A stretch of DNA of 64,000 bases from contig NZ_JAJUWS010000022.1 in the NCBI RefSeq assembly GCF_021390475.1, positions 37,818-101,817 of the forward strand. The letters are read 5' to 3'. The stretch comes from Streptomyces sp. ST2-7A (GTDB lineage: Bacteria > Actinomycetota > Actinomycetes > Streptomycetales > Streptomycetaceae). Shown piece by piece: positions 55,490 through 63,063 of the stretch. The notes below the pieces were generated by a model, which was given only the letters and a program-made list of their open reading frames with translations, had not been told where the DNA came from and made no database searches. The position numbers were made by a program, and so were the translations under genes. How positions within the stretch are numbered: position 1 is the first letter of the stretch; each line of letters opens with the position of its first letter.

Positions 55490-55769
55490 GCACGTCCATG
55501 CGGCGGTGACCGCAGAGGGCGGGGCCGTCCTGGATGAACGCACGGGGCGGTGGACGTACCTGTCGCCGACCGCCGCGGCGGCGGTGGCGTTCCTGTGCGC
55601 GTCCACCGGGAGGGAGGGGGCGGTGGAGCGGTATGCCGCGCGGTACAACCTCCCGGCCGGGCGGGCGGCGGCCGATGTGGCGGCGGTGGCCGATGCCCTC
55701 ACTGCGGCCGGTCTGGCGGGGGACGAACCCGTTGTGCGGCGCCGGTTCGGGTGGGGGTGGTGGCGGTGA
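55473..55769 (+). CDS. Lasso leader-binding protein B1 (PqqD-like RRE)
   Basis: A 98-residue RiPP recognition element of PqqD fold. It reads LREHVHAAVTAEGGAVLDERTGRWTYLSPTAAAAVAFL, then AAVADALTAAGLAGDEPVV, the usual strand-strand-helix pattern in which 'GGAVLDERTGRWTYL' forms the leader-binding edge. It presents the precursor leader (Tyr8/Pro11 motif) to the peptidase. GTG start at 55473, inside the cyclase end, with GGAGGAGGTGG before it. The TGA overlaps the B2 start. Confidence 0.92.
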   Translation: MWRLREHVHAAVTAEGGAVLDERTGRWTYLSPTAAAAVAFLCASTGREGAVERYAARYNLPAGRAAADVAAVADALTAAGLAGDEPVVRRRFGWGWWR

Positions 55770-56188
55770 GCCTGATCCGCGCCCACCGGGCGCCCCGGGC
55801 CGGGACACTCGTCGAGCGGTGCGCGGCCCGCCTCGGCCTGGCCGTGGCGGTGGTGTTGCTGCGGCTGCCGTTTCGGCACACCGTGCGCGCGGTCCGGTTG
55901 GCCCGGTGTTTCGGGCGGGGCCGCGTCGAGCCGGGGCGGGGCGAGGAGTTGGTGGCGGCCGTGCGGTACGTGGGGCGGCGCTGGCCGGTGCGTATTGCGT
56001 GCGTGGAGACCAGCCTCGGCGCGGTGCTGGCCGCCGCGATCCTGCGCCGGCACCTGGTGTGGTGCCTGGGGGCGCGGTTCGTGCCGCCGCCGGTGGAGTA
56101 CCACGCCTGGGTGGAGGTGCCCGGTCACGGGCCGGTGGGCGAGGACACCGCCGGCGGCTGGTACCACTTCGCGGCCCTGTCCATCTGA
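55766..56188 (+). CDS. Lasso leader peptidase B2 (transglutaminase-like Cys protease)
   Basis: A 140-residue B2 protein that removes the leader after Thr-Leu. The catalytic triad of the family is visible: Cys79 in IACVETSLGAVLAAA, His113 in EYHAWVEVPG and Asp127 in GEDTAGGWYHF. The N-terminal 70 residues are helical and hydrophobic, as usual. The GTG at 55766 overlaps the B1 stop (GTGA), so B1 and B2 are coupled; in some clusters they are fused. Confidence 0.93.
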   Translation: MSLIRAHRAPRAGTLVERCAARLGLAVAVVLLRLPFRHTVRAVRLARCFGRGRVEPGRGEELVAAVRYVGRRWPVRIACVETSLGAVLAAAILRRHLVWCLGARFVPPPVEYHAWVEVPGHGPVGEDTAGGWYHFAALSI

Positions 56189-56260
56189 CCCGGGCCCGGT
56201 CTCGTGTCCTGCGCGCGGCCGGGCCCGTTGAGTGAACGAGAGCAACCGGAGAAAGAGGAA

Positions 56261-57313
56261 GTGAACGCGTTGAGCGCACCTGTTGTTGACGTGCCGGTGG
56301 GCCCCGGGGTGGCCCGGGCGGCCGAGGTGGTGCCGGAGGGGCACTACACCCACCACGAGGAGCGCGGGGTGACGGTGCACCGCACCAACCCCGTGTTCGT
56401 GCACCGGGACCTGTCGAGTCTGGCCCCGGGCGAGGGCATGAGGGTGCTGGAGATCGGCACCGGGTCGGGTTACTCCGGTGCCCTGCTCGCCGAACTCGTC
56501 GGCCCGTCCGGGCGGGTGGTCAGCCTGGATATCGACCCCTTCCTCACCCGGTGGGCCAACTTCATCCACCGCCGGCGCGGGGTGGTGAACGTTCGCTGCC
56601 ACGCCGTCGACGGCGTGGCCGGCTACCCGGCAGGCGGGCCGTATGACCGGATCGGGGCATGGTGTGCGCCGCCGCTGCTGCCGAAGGCGTGGGTGGACCA
56701 GGCCGGGGAGGGGTGCCGGATCGTGGCCACCCTGCCGATCGCCCGGGTGCCGGAGGTGACCGTGCTCGCCGTCCTGGTCGTCACCGACGGCCGGCCGACC
56801 GTCGAGGCCGTCATGGGCGGGAACTACATCGACGCCACCGCCGCGCCGAAGGTGGACCTGGAGGCGCCGGGCCGGTGGGTCGATTGGGAGACGCGGGTGT
56901 CGGGGCACCGGTGGGTGTCCGTCGCGTGGCGGGAGCGGGACGACTGGCACCACTCCGGTGCCCGCGCCACGCTGGAGCGCCTGGCCGAACCGGGGTACGT
57001 CGAGTCGGCCGGGGAGGTGCCGTGGAAGCCGGTGCAGTACTGGGCGGCGGCCACGGGGGATGAGGGCCTGACCGTGGCCCGCCTGGACGCCGGGATGGTA
57101 TTCGGCCACTCCACGTCGGGCTCGGCGGCGGCGTTCACCCAGGACGGGCGGATCATCGCGGACGCCCCGGATTCCCCGTCCCTGGCCGTGGTGCGGGGTT
57201 GGATCGAGGGGTGGCGTGCCGCCGGGTGCCCGTCGCGGGGGGACTACCGGCCGGTGCTGGTGCCCGCCGAGGGGCCGGACGGTACCGGCTGGGACCTGCG
57301 GCTGACGCGATAA
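56261..57313 (+). CDS. Protein L-isoaspartate O-methyltransferase homologue, lasso-tailoring (aspartimide-forming)
   Basis: A 350-residue SAM methyltransferase. The PIMT signature is clear: HRTNPVFVHRDLSSLAPGEGMRVLEIGTGSGYSGALLAELVGPSGRVVSLDIDPF (SAM loop at 62-72) and GPYDRIGAWCAPPLLPKAWVDQ. Canonical PIMTs have about 210 residues; the extra 140 C-terminal residues are typical of RiPP-associated PIMTs. In the known cellulonodin-2 and lihuanodin clusters such enzymes methylate a ring Asp of the folded lasso, and the ester collapses to an aspartimide. Last gene of the A-C-B1-B2-M operon. The GTG at 56261 follows GGAGAAAGAGGAA. Confidence 0.92.
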   Translation: MNALSAPVVDVPVGPGVARAAEVVPEGHYTHHEERGVTVHRTNPVFVHRDLSSLAPGEGMRVLEIGTGSGYSGALLAELVGPSGRVVSLDIDPFLTRWANFIHRRRGVVNVRCHAVDGVAGYPAGGPYDRIGAWCAPPLLPKAWVDQAGEGCRIVATLPIARVPEVTVLAVLVVTDGRPTVEAVMGGNYIDATAAPKVDLEAPGRWVDWETRVSGHRWVSVAWRERDDWHHSGARATLERLAEPGYVESAGEVPWKPVQYWAAATGDEGLTVARLDAGMVFGHSTSGSAAAFTQDGRIIADAPDSPSLAVVRGWIEGWRAAGCPSRGDYRPVLVPAEGPDGTGWDLRLTR

Positions 57314-57338
57314 CGGCAGACGATCGCCGAGGGGGGTT

Positions 57339-57368
57339 CCGGGGGCTCGACGGGTGTCGGGCCCCCGG
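57339..57368 (+). terminator. Terminator of the lasso operon
   Basis: A 13-bp stem (CCGGGGGCTCGAC / GTCGGGCCCCCGG, one G-U pair) with loop GGGT, 25 nt after the methyltransferase stop. A perfect palindrome (GTGCTCCCGTGGGAGCAC) follows at 57405-57422. Confidence 0.8.
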
Positions 57369-57538
57369 GGGCGTTCCCCGGCTTTCCCGCCGCTGCTCCC
57401 GCCGGTGCTCCCGTGGGAGCACGGGCGCGGGGGGACGCGGGCCCATGCGGGCCGGTTCGGGCCATTTCGGGTGTCCGGGTGCTGCGGTTATCGCCGACGG
57501 TGACATTTTCCCTGGTCAGATGGGGTGACTAGGTCGGA

Positions 57539-57594
57539 TTCGAATCCGGCTCCGGGCACTTCCCGTGCACCCGGTGTGAGCTGGAGGAACGACC
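57539..57594. repeat. Right attachment site (attR-like), 56 bp, with a 20-nt bldA 3' stub
   Basis: Exact copy of 49881-49936. The sequence before it does not fold as a tRNA, so only the 3' end of bldA is duplicated here. Confidence 0.92.
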
Positions 57595-58228
57595 GAATCA
57601 CGCAGGTGCTCTCCTTGCGTTGGGCGCATCACGGGCGCACGGTGTCGCCACGGTGCGCGCATGGCGTGTGTGGCGAAGCGGAAGAACCGGGCCGGCAGGG
57701 CTTGCGGCGGGTGATCTACTACGAGGCGCCCGATATCCACCAGTTCGTCAAGGCGGACCATCCGTGGCTGTCCCGGCTCCGGGTGGAGGTACAGGCCTTC
57801 GGCGGTGGGTTGGCCGGCGCCAACAGCGCGGCGGGGGAGCTGATCGCCCGTAACGGGGTCCTCGGCGGGGGCTGGTCGGGAGCGCTGATCGAGGCGAACC
57901 TCCCGGGGCCGTGGAGACGGTGGTCGTCGGCCAACCCCCACGCGCCGGTTCGTCCGGGGGCCTTCACGCGCGTGATGCCCGCGAGACCGGCGGGAGCCCG
58001 CGTCGACGGGATCGGCGACCACGGCCGAACCGACCGAAGACGTGGTGGTGCCCGGTCCGGTCCCGGATCACCGGCGGCCCCGGGCTTCGATCGGGATCGA
58101 ATCGGCCCGGAACCGATGAGGGACCGGGTTCGTCGGGTCCGGGGTTCCGGCCGGTGCGGAGGTCGGGAGGGGGCCCGCGCCGGCCCCGGCACCCGAACCC
58201 GCCTTCCGCGTCCTCTTCCGCCGCGACC
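57595..58228. other. Right flank of the island
   Basis: About 630 bases. Apart from a short coding-like stretch at 57711-57920 there is no supported gene. In an uninserted chromosome this DNA would follow bldA directly. Confidence 0.5.
57711..57920 (+). pseudogene. Short coding-like stretch, probable gene remnant
   Basis: From the GTG at 57711 the frame reads VIYYEAPDIHQFVKADHPWL, then RVEVQAFGGGLAGANSAAGELIARNGVLGGGWSGALIEA, with consistent G/C third positions. After about 57920 the frame becomes Arg/Gly/Pro-rich and loses protein-like character. There is no ribosome binding site and no recognised family. Confidence 0.35.
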
Positions 58229-58402
58229 TCAGGCGGCGGTGACCAGCTCCGGACGCCCGGCGGCCGCCCACAGGGCGAGGAGTCGCGCGTACTCACGGGT
58301 CCGCTCCTCGCCCGCCGGCTGCTCCATGAGCAGACGGATGCGGGCGTTCACTTCGTCACGGTGGGGGATGGGGATGGGTAGCGGGGTGAGTTCGACGATC
58401 AC
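58229..58402 (-). CDS. 57-residue conserved small protein (flank copy)
   Basis: Reads VIVELTPLPIPIPHRDEVNA, then RIRLLMEQPAGEERTREYARLLALWAA, ending ELVTAA. It has the same length as, and high identity to, the island protein at 50776-50949. GTG start at 58402. Function unknown. The pair shows that island and flank share gene content. Confidence 0.75.
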   Translation of the reverse strand: MIVELTPLPIPIPHRDEVNARIRLLMEQPAGEERTREYARLLALWAAAGRPELVTAA

Positions 58403-59042
58403 GGTCCCACCGTACGTGCCACCTCCGACACACGACACCGAAAAACGCCCCGGCCCGGCCCGTTCCGGCCGACCGGGTGGCCGTCGGGACCGGGGATAAC
58501 CGGGAACGCGGCGAAGGTATCGAAGTGCGACCCCGTTGTCCCCGGGACCCGGGAGGACCCGGATGGCCGCACCCATGGGGGGACGACCGCATCGGCACCG
58601 GCTCCTGCTCGCGGAGGATCCCTCCGGCCTTGTTCCGTTCGTGGTCGTCGGGGAAGCCGCCTCGCCCGGGTGTCGGTCCCACACGTCCCATCGTTCGGCG
58701 GCGGATCCCCGGGTCCGGTTTCCGTACTCCCCCTTCGCGGAGAGGACCGACGATGTCGGTGAAACCCTTTCACCTGCCCGTCGTCACGTGGAGGTTGAAA
58801 GGGTGTCGGGCCGAAGGAGTGGGAGAGCGTGGTGTCGGGCGCCCCTCCCGGTGAGCCCGGGTCACCGGCTCGACGACGCCTGGTTCGGGTCGTGGGTGAG
58901 CCGGGGGCCCGGCGCATCGGGTCGGTGGGAGCCGGGCGAGGATTCCGCCGAGCACCCGGTTCCCCGCACTCCCGGACGCACCGCCGCCATGCGGAAACCC
59001 GTCCGGTGGTGGTCCGGGAGGGGACCGCCACCGGCCTTCGGA
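58403..59042. other. 640-bp region without a gene
   Basis: No supported gene on either strand. A 9-bp inverted repeat (listed separately) lies in its middle. Confidence 0.55.
58764..58804. repeat. Inverted repeat ACCCTTTCA - 23 nt - TGAAAGGGT
   Basis: Perfect 9-bp arms at 58764-58772 and 58796-58804. The spacing and less GC-rich arms suggest a regulator binding site or a remnant element end. No gene next to it explains it. Confidence 0.45.
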
Positions 59043-60839
59043 TCACGCCCGCGGTATCACGGCGGGGGCGCGGGCACGGATCGCCCGGGCGACGTCCCGC
59101 GGGTGGGTCAGTTGGGGATGGTGACCGGCGCCGTCGATGACCGTCACGGTGGCGCGGGAGAGCATGGCCGCCAGGGCCTGTCCTTCGGGGGTGAGCGGGT
59201 CGCGGGAGCCCACGACGAGGTGCACGTGCCCCGGGTATTCCCGCAGCTTGGCCCGGAGGTCTTCCCGCCGGCGCGGTCGTGCGCCGGCGGCCAGGAGCCG
59301 GGCGGTGGTGGCCGCGACGCCGCCGCGACGAAGGTCCGCCACGCTCGTTCGCAGCGCGCCGGCGTGCGCGGTGGTGCCCGTCAGCCGCTCCGCCAGCCCT
59401 TCGGGGGACACCCGGCTCAGGTACCAGCGGCTCACGGGCGTCCGGGTGGCGGTGCGGGCCGGGGGCGCCTGCAGGAAGAAGGGCGATACGAGCGTGAGCC
59501 GGTCCACCGTGCCGGGACGGGCGGTCGCGGCCTCGATGGCGGCGGCGGCGCCGAGGGAATGGCCCACCAGGTGACGGGCGCCGGCCCCTCCCGTCAGCGC
59601 GCCCAGCCAGGACGGCCAGTCCTCCCGGGCCCCCGCGCTCATGCCCAGCCCGGGGAGGTCGACGGCGCGGGCGTCGCCCAGGTCCGCGACGACCGGCGCC
59701 CAGGTGTCGGCGTTGACCGGCAGACCCGGCAACACCACCGTGGGCGCGTCCGGTTCGCCGAGCTCGAAGGTCCTTACCCCGGCCGGTGTCGTGAACCGCC
59801 TGCCGCCCGGGGGCGCGTCCCCGAAACGGTGTGCCGCGAGATGGTCGGCCCAGCGGAGGATCGTCGTGGCGGTGTCCGGCACGGTCAGCCCGTGATGGGC
59901 GGCGAAGGCGTGTGCCGAGTCGGTCGGGTAGCGGTCCTCCGAGAGGAACGTCAGGGTCTCCGGGTCGGCCCGGGTGAGCCATCGGGGCAGACGCCTGACC
60001 AGGGCCACCGGGATCCGGGCACGGGGTGCCCCGACGCGGTAGTGCGCCGCGATGAGCGCGAGCAGGTCGGGCAGCGCGGGTGTCTCGTCGTCCATCAGCC
60101 AGTACGCGGCGCGCTCGGCGGTCTCGTCCTCCGGAAGCCGGGCCATGAATCGGGCGAGGTGGTCGGCGGCGACCACCGGTACGAAGGTCCGCGTGTTGCC
60201 CGGCACCGCCGCCAGCGTGCCCTGCCAGAGGTGTCGCACGGTCTGCGCGAGCCCCAGGTACTGGTCGGACTCGCCGGTGACACTGTCACCGATCACACTG
60301 GCCGGGTTGACGATGGACCAGGGAACGCCCAGCCGCTCGGCCTCGGATCGGAAGACGGCGTCCGCCTCGACCCTGGACGCCTCGTAGGCACCCAGGGTCC
60401 GGTAGGTCTCCCGTCTCCGTTCCTCACTCCAGGGAGCGGGGTCCTGCCCGCCGACGCGATATCCGGAGACCTGGACCAGGCGGCGCAGGCGCGGCAGCCG
60501 CGCCGCGAGGGCGACGACCGCGCGGACGGTGTCGACGTTGGCGCGACGGGCCTCGTCCGCCGACATCCCGAACCGGTAGGCACCGGCGCAGTTGTGGATC
60601 TCGGTGACGTCCTCGCACTCGCCCTCGATCAGCGACAGCCGCGTGAAGTCCACCCGCAGGTCGGCCGGGGCCCGGTCCTGTCCGTGCCGGGCCAGCCACC
60701 GGGCCAGCCGCTGATGGGATCCGGGGCTTCGGCCGGCCGTGCTCACCCGGACGCCCGCCCGGTCGAGTGCGAGCACCAGGTGGCGTCCGATGAAGCCGCT
60801 CGCGCCCAGCACCAGCGCGTGGCGTTCCGCGGCGCTCAT
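59043..60839 (-). CDS. Fusion of an extended SDR (NAD-dependent reductase/epimerase-like) and an alpha/beta hydrolase
   Basis: A 598-residue two-domain enzyme. Residues 1-330 form a Rossmann domain (ALVLGASGFIGRHLV) with IHNCAGAYRFGMSADEARRANVDTVRAVV, similar to NAD_binding_4/thioester-reductase-like SDRs; the usual YxxxK is YEASR, with Arg for Lys. Residues about 345-598 are an alpha/beta hydrolase with TVVLPGLPVNADTW, nucleophile elbow LVGHSLGAA, acid GSRDPLTPEG and GAGHHPQLTHP. Substrate unknown, possibly a lipid or ester. The ATG at 60839 overlaps the TetR stop (ATGA) and has GGGAGG 7 nt upstream, so it is the TetR target operon. Confidence 0.85.
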   Translation of the reverse strand: MSAAERHALVLGASGFIGRHLVLALDRAGVRVSTAGRSPGSHQRLARWLARHGQDRAPADLRVDFTRLSLIEGECEDVTEIHNCAGAYRFGMSADEARRANVDTVRAVVALAARLPRLRRLVQVSGYRVGGQDPAPWSEERRRETYRTLGAYEASRVEADAVFRSEAERLGVPWSIVNPASVIGDSVTGESDQYLGLAQTVRHLWQGTLAAVPGNTRTFVPVVAADHLARFMARLPEDETAERAAYWLMDDETPALPDLLALIAAHYRVGAPRARIPVALVRRLPRWLTRADPETLTFLSEDRYPTDSAHAFAAHHGLTVPDTATTILRWADHLAAHRFGDAPPGGRRFTTPAGVRTFELGEPDAPTVVLPGLPVNADTWAPVVADLGDARAVDLPGLGMSAGAREDWPSWLGALTGGAGARHLVGHSLGAAAAIEAATARPGTVDRLTLVSPFFLQAPPARTATRTPVSRWYLSRVSPEGLAERLTGTTAHAGALRTSVADLRRGGVAATTARLLAAGARPRRREDLRAKLREYPGHVHLVVGSRDPLTPEGQALAAMLSRATVTVIDGAGHHPQLTHPRDVARAIRARAPAVIPRA

Positions 60840-61429
60840 GCCGTGGCCTCCCCGTCCCGGTCGAGCAGTACGGAGAGCGCCCGGGCCGCGTGGTGCAGCG
60901 GCTCGGTGGACCGCCGGGCACGAGACATGATCACCGCCCCCTCGACCATGCCGACCACGGCTGTCGCCAGGGCGCGGGCGTCGGCGCGGGGTCGGCCGTG
61001 TGCGACGAGAAGTTCGGCCACCGGCGCGATCCACGACTCGAAGGCGTTCGCGCAGGCCTCCCGCAGCCGCTCGTTGATCGCACCCATCTCCAGTGTCACC
61101 ACCGAGACCGGGCATCCCAGTTGGAAGTCGGCGTCGTCGAGCATCCCGGCCAGGGTCTCGATCACACGGCGCACCACCTCCCCCGGGGTCGCCGGCTCCG
61201 GTGCCGAGTCGGCGAGGAGGGCGCCGAAGCGCTCGGCCGCCAGTTCGACGGCCTTCTCCCCGAGCTCCTCCTTGCCCCGGGGGAAGTGGAAGTACAACGA
61301 CCCCTTGGGGGCACCCGCGTGCTCCACCACGGTGTTGAGGCCCGTGCCGCTGTAGCCGTTCCGTTGGATCAGTTCGAGCATCGATTCCGCCAGCCGTGCG
61401 CTGGTTCTGGCTCCCTTGGTTTCGCTCAC
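60836..61429 (-). CDS. TetR-family repressor of the LmrA/YxaF type
   Basis: A 197-residue repressor. N-terminal HTH: ARLAESMLELIQRNGYSGTGLNTVVEHAGAPKGSLYFHFPRGKEELGEKAV; the GSLYFHFPRGKEEL wording is that of the LmrA/YxaF group. The C-terminal domain has the group's GCPVSVVTLEMGAINERLREAC segment. Start at GTG 61429. A perfect palindrome ATAGACCGGTCTAT lies 9 bp upstream and resembles LmrA-type operators, so autorepression is likely. Its stop overlaps the SDR-hydrolase start. Confidence 0.9.
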   Translation of the reverse strand: MSETKGARTSARLAESMLELIQRNGYSGTGLNTVVEHAGAPKGSLYFHFPRGKEELGEKAVELAAERFGALLADSAPEPATPGEVVRRVIETLAGMLDDADFQLGCPVSVVTLEMGAINERLREACANAFESWIAPVAELLVAHGRPRADARALATAVVGMVEGAVIMSRARRSTEPLHHAARALSVLLDRDGEATA

Positions 61430-61438
61430 GGGGCAACA

Positions 61439-61452
61439 ATAGACCGGTCTAT
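61439..61452. promoter_or_regulatory. Operator of the LmrA/YxaF-type TetR repressor
   Basis: ATAGACCGGTCTAT is a perfect 14-bp palindrome directly in front of the tetR gene. It matches the core (ATAGACC-GGTCTAT type) of boxes bound by LmrA/YxaF regulators. Confidence 0.75.
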
Positions 61453-61544
61453 AGATTTTGCAAACGGTGCCGCCCGCGCCATGGCGGCGGGTGCCGTCGG
61501 CGGCCGGCCCGCGCGAGGGTGTCGGCCGGCCCCCGAGGTGCCCC

Positions 61545-62930
61545 TCAGGCGTGGGACATGTGCCAGGCGCGGGCGCGTTCGTCCAGTTCCTCGGCGATCC
61601 GGGCGCCCCGGCCGCGCAGCGGCACGAGGGTGCGCCGCATCCCGTCCACGGCGTCCACGGCCCGGGCCGAGCGCACGTCTTCCAGCAGGTCCAGGGCTCG
61701 CCCCCACGTACCGCACGCCTGTTCCACGTGGCCCAGCGCCGCCTGCTCACCGCCCTGTGCGGCGAGGGTCAGGGCGGTGATCCGCTGGTACTCCGGGCCG
61801 GGCCGCGCCCGCGCGGCGGCGGCGTAGTGACGCTCGGCGGCGACGTGGTCGCCCATTCCCCGCACGGTCTTGGCCGTGTGACTCGACACGCAGGCCCGGG
61901 CGCTGCCCCAGAGCGCGGCCCAGTGCGGCAGTTCGGTCTCGTCCCCGCGCAGCACGAGATCCTGCGCGGCCCGCAGTTGACGGGCCGCCTCGGCCGGGCG
62001 CCCCGCGTTGGCCAGGGCCCTGGCCCGGGTGACGGCGAACAGCGCCTCGGTCGCCGGCTCGACCCTTCCCCGCGCCCGGGACAGGGCCGCGTCCGCCAGG
62101 TCGAGGGTGTGCTCAGGACGCCTGACGTCCATGCCGTTGTGGGCCAGGATGCGCAGGATGAACGCCTGGTGCGCCTCGTCTCCCGCCTCCATGGTCAGTT
62201 CGTACGCCTGGAGTTGATAGCGCTGGGCGAGGCCGTGTTCCCCGGCGTCGTAGGCCTTCCAGCCGCACAGGTAGGCCACTTCCGCGGCGGCCCCGAGCAT
62301 GTCGGCGCGGTCGGCCTCCCGGGTGAAGGAGGCGCGGCACAGCCGGACCACGTCCGTGGTCAGGTACTGCACCACCGCCGTGCGGCCGTGCTGCCCGCCG
62401 TGCCGTTCGTCGATCCGGGTGAACATGCGCGTCATCTCCCGCACCGCGTCGATCTCGGAGCGGCCGGCGTGGAAACCACCGGACTCCTCACGTCGTTGAC
62501 CCGGGATGGACCGCTCGACCCCGAGCGGGAGACCGGCCGCCGCGACGCTGTAGGCCGCGTTGGTGAGCAAACGCCTGCGATGGATGTCGGCCTCCCCGAT
62601 GAGTCGTAGCACTTCCACGGGATCGGCTCCCGGGTACATGCCGAGCGATACCCGGGATCGATCCTCGTCTCCCGGATCCTCGAAACCGAGTTCGGAGGGT
62701 GTGGTCTCCCGACCGAGCGCACGGGAGACCGCCTCGGCGACGTAGACGGTCGTGCGGGGTTGCGGCTCGGTACCGCCCACCCAGTGCGCCACGGCGCTCT
62801 TGTTGGTCCGCAGTTCCTCACCCGCCGTCCTCGCCACGGCCCGAACCTCGGACGCCAGACGGTCATAGGTCAACCCTGCCTCCCTAAGGGCTTCCACCAG
62901 CGCTTCGTTGCGGGCGCGCGGTCCGGTCAC
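61545..62930 (-). CDS. HTH/TPR-type putative transcriptional regulator
   Basis: A 461-residue protein. The N-terminus (ALVEALREAGLTYDRLASEVRAVA, NKSAVAHWVGGTEPQPRTTVYVAEAVSRALGRETTPSELGF) is a divergent HTH of the Streptomyces type. The long C-terminal region is helical and TPR-like (AAEVAYLCGWKAYDAGEHGLAQRYQLQAYELTMEAGDEAHQAFILRILAHNG). The GTG at 62930 has GGAGG 4 nt upstream. It is divergent from the DUF7848-like gene, mirroring the regulator/DUF7848 neighbourhood inside the island. Confidence 0.82.
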   Translation of the reverse strand: MTGPRARNEALVEALREAGLTYDRLASEVRAVARTAGEELRTNKSAVAHWVGGTEPQPRTTVYVAEAVSRALGRETTPSELGFEDPGDEDRSRVSLGMYPGADPVEVLRLIGEADIHRRRLLTNAAYSVAAAGLPLGVERSIPGQRREESGGFHAGRSEIDAVREMTRMFTRIDERHGGQHGRTAVVQYLTTDVVRLCRASFTREADRADMLGAAAEVAYLCGWKAYDAGEHGLAQRYQLQAYELTMEAGDEAHQAFILRILAHNGMDVRRPEHTLDLADAALSRARGRVEPATEALFAVTRARALANAGRPAEAARQLRAAQDLVLRGDETELPHWAALWGSARACVSSHTAKTVRGMGDHVAAERHYAAAARARPGPEYQRITALTLAAQGGEQAALGHVEQACGTWGRALDLLEDVRSARAVDAVDGMRRTLVPLRGRGARIAEELDERARAWHMSHA

Positions 62931-63063
62931 CTGTCCTCCCACTCCCGGTGAGGAGCCGTAAACCCCGTTGAACGCATCCGGGGTCACGAACCATTGATGG
63001 CACAGAGTAGCGTCGTGTGTACTCAAGGTGTCACGCGGTGTGGGCGATGAAGGGGGTTCGCGG

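Larger units (their letters stand above)
49881..57594. mobile_element. 7.7-kb genomic island inserted at bldA carrying a lasso-peptide cluster
   Basis: The island is bounded by a perfect 56-bp direct repeat whose left copy contains the last 20 nt of bldA. This is the usual product of tyrosine-integrase insertion into a tRNA 3' end: the tRNA stays whole on the left and a 3' stub remains on the right. Inside are a frameshifted DUF6221 gene, an XRE/TPR regulator, four small proteins and a five-gene lasso cluster. No integrase, excisionase, replication or transfer gene was found, so the element is either non-autonomous or a remnant. Direction of arrival is inferred. Confidence 0.82.

Noticed and set aside
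53549..57109. A minus-strand open frame of 1186 codons over the lasso operon
   Set aside because: It is antisense to five genes with clear families and overlapping starts and has no protein-like sequence.
49901..57538. BldA dependence of the lasso genes through TTA codons
   Set aside because: I noticed no in-frame TTA codon in the lasso genes or the XRE regulator while reading, so insertion next to bldA is not evidence of UUA control. This was a reading by eye, not a computed scan.
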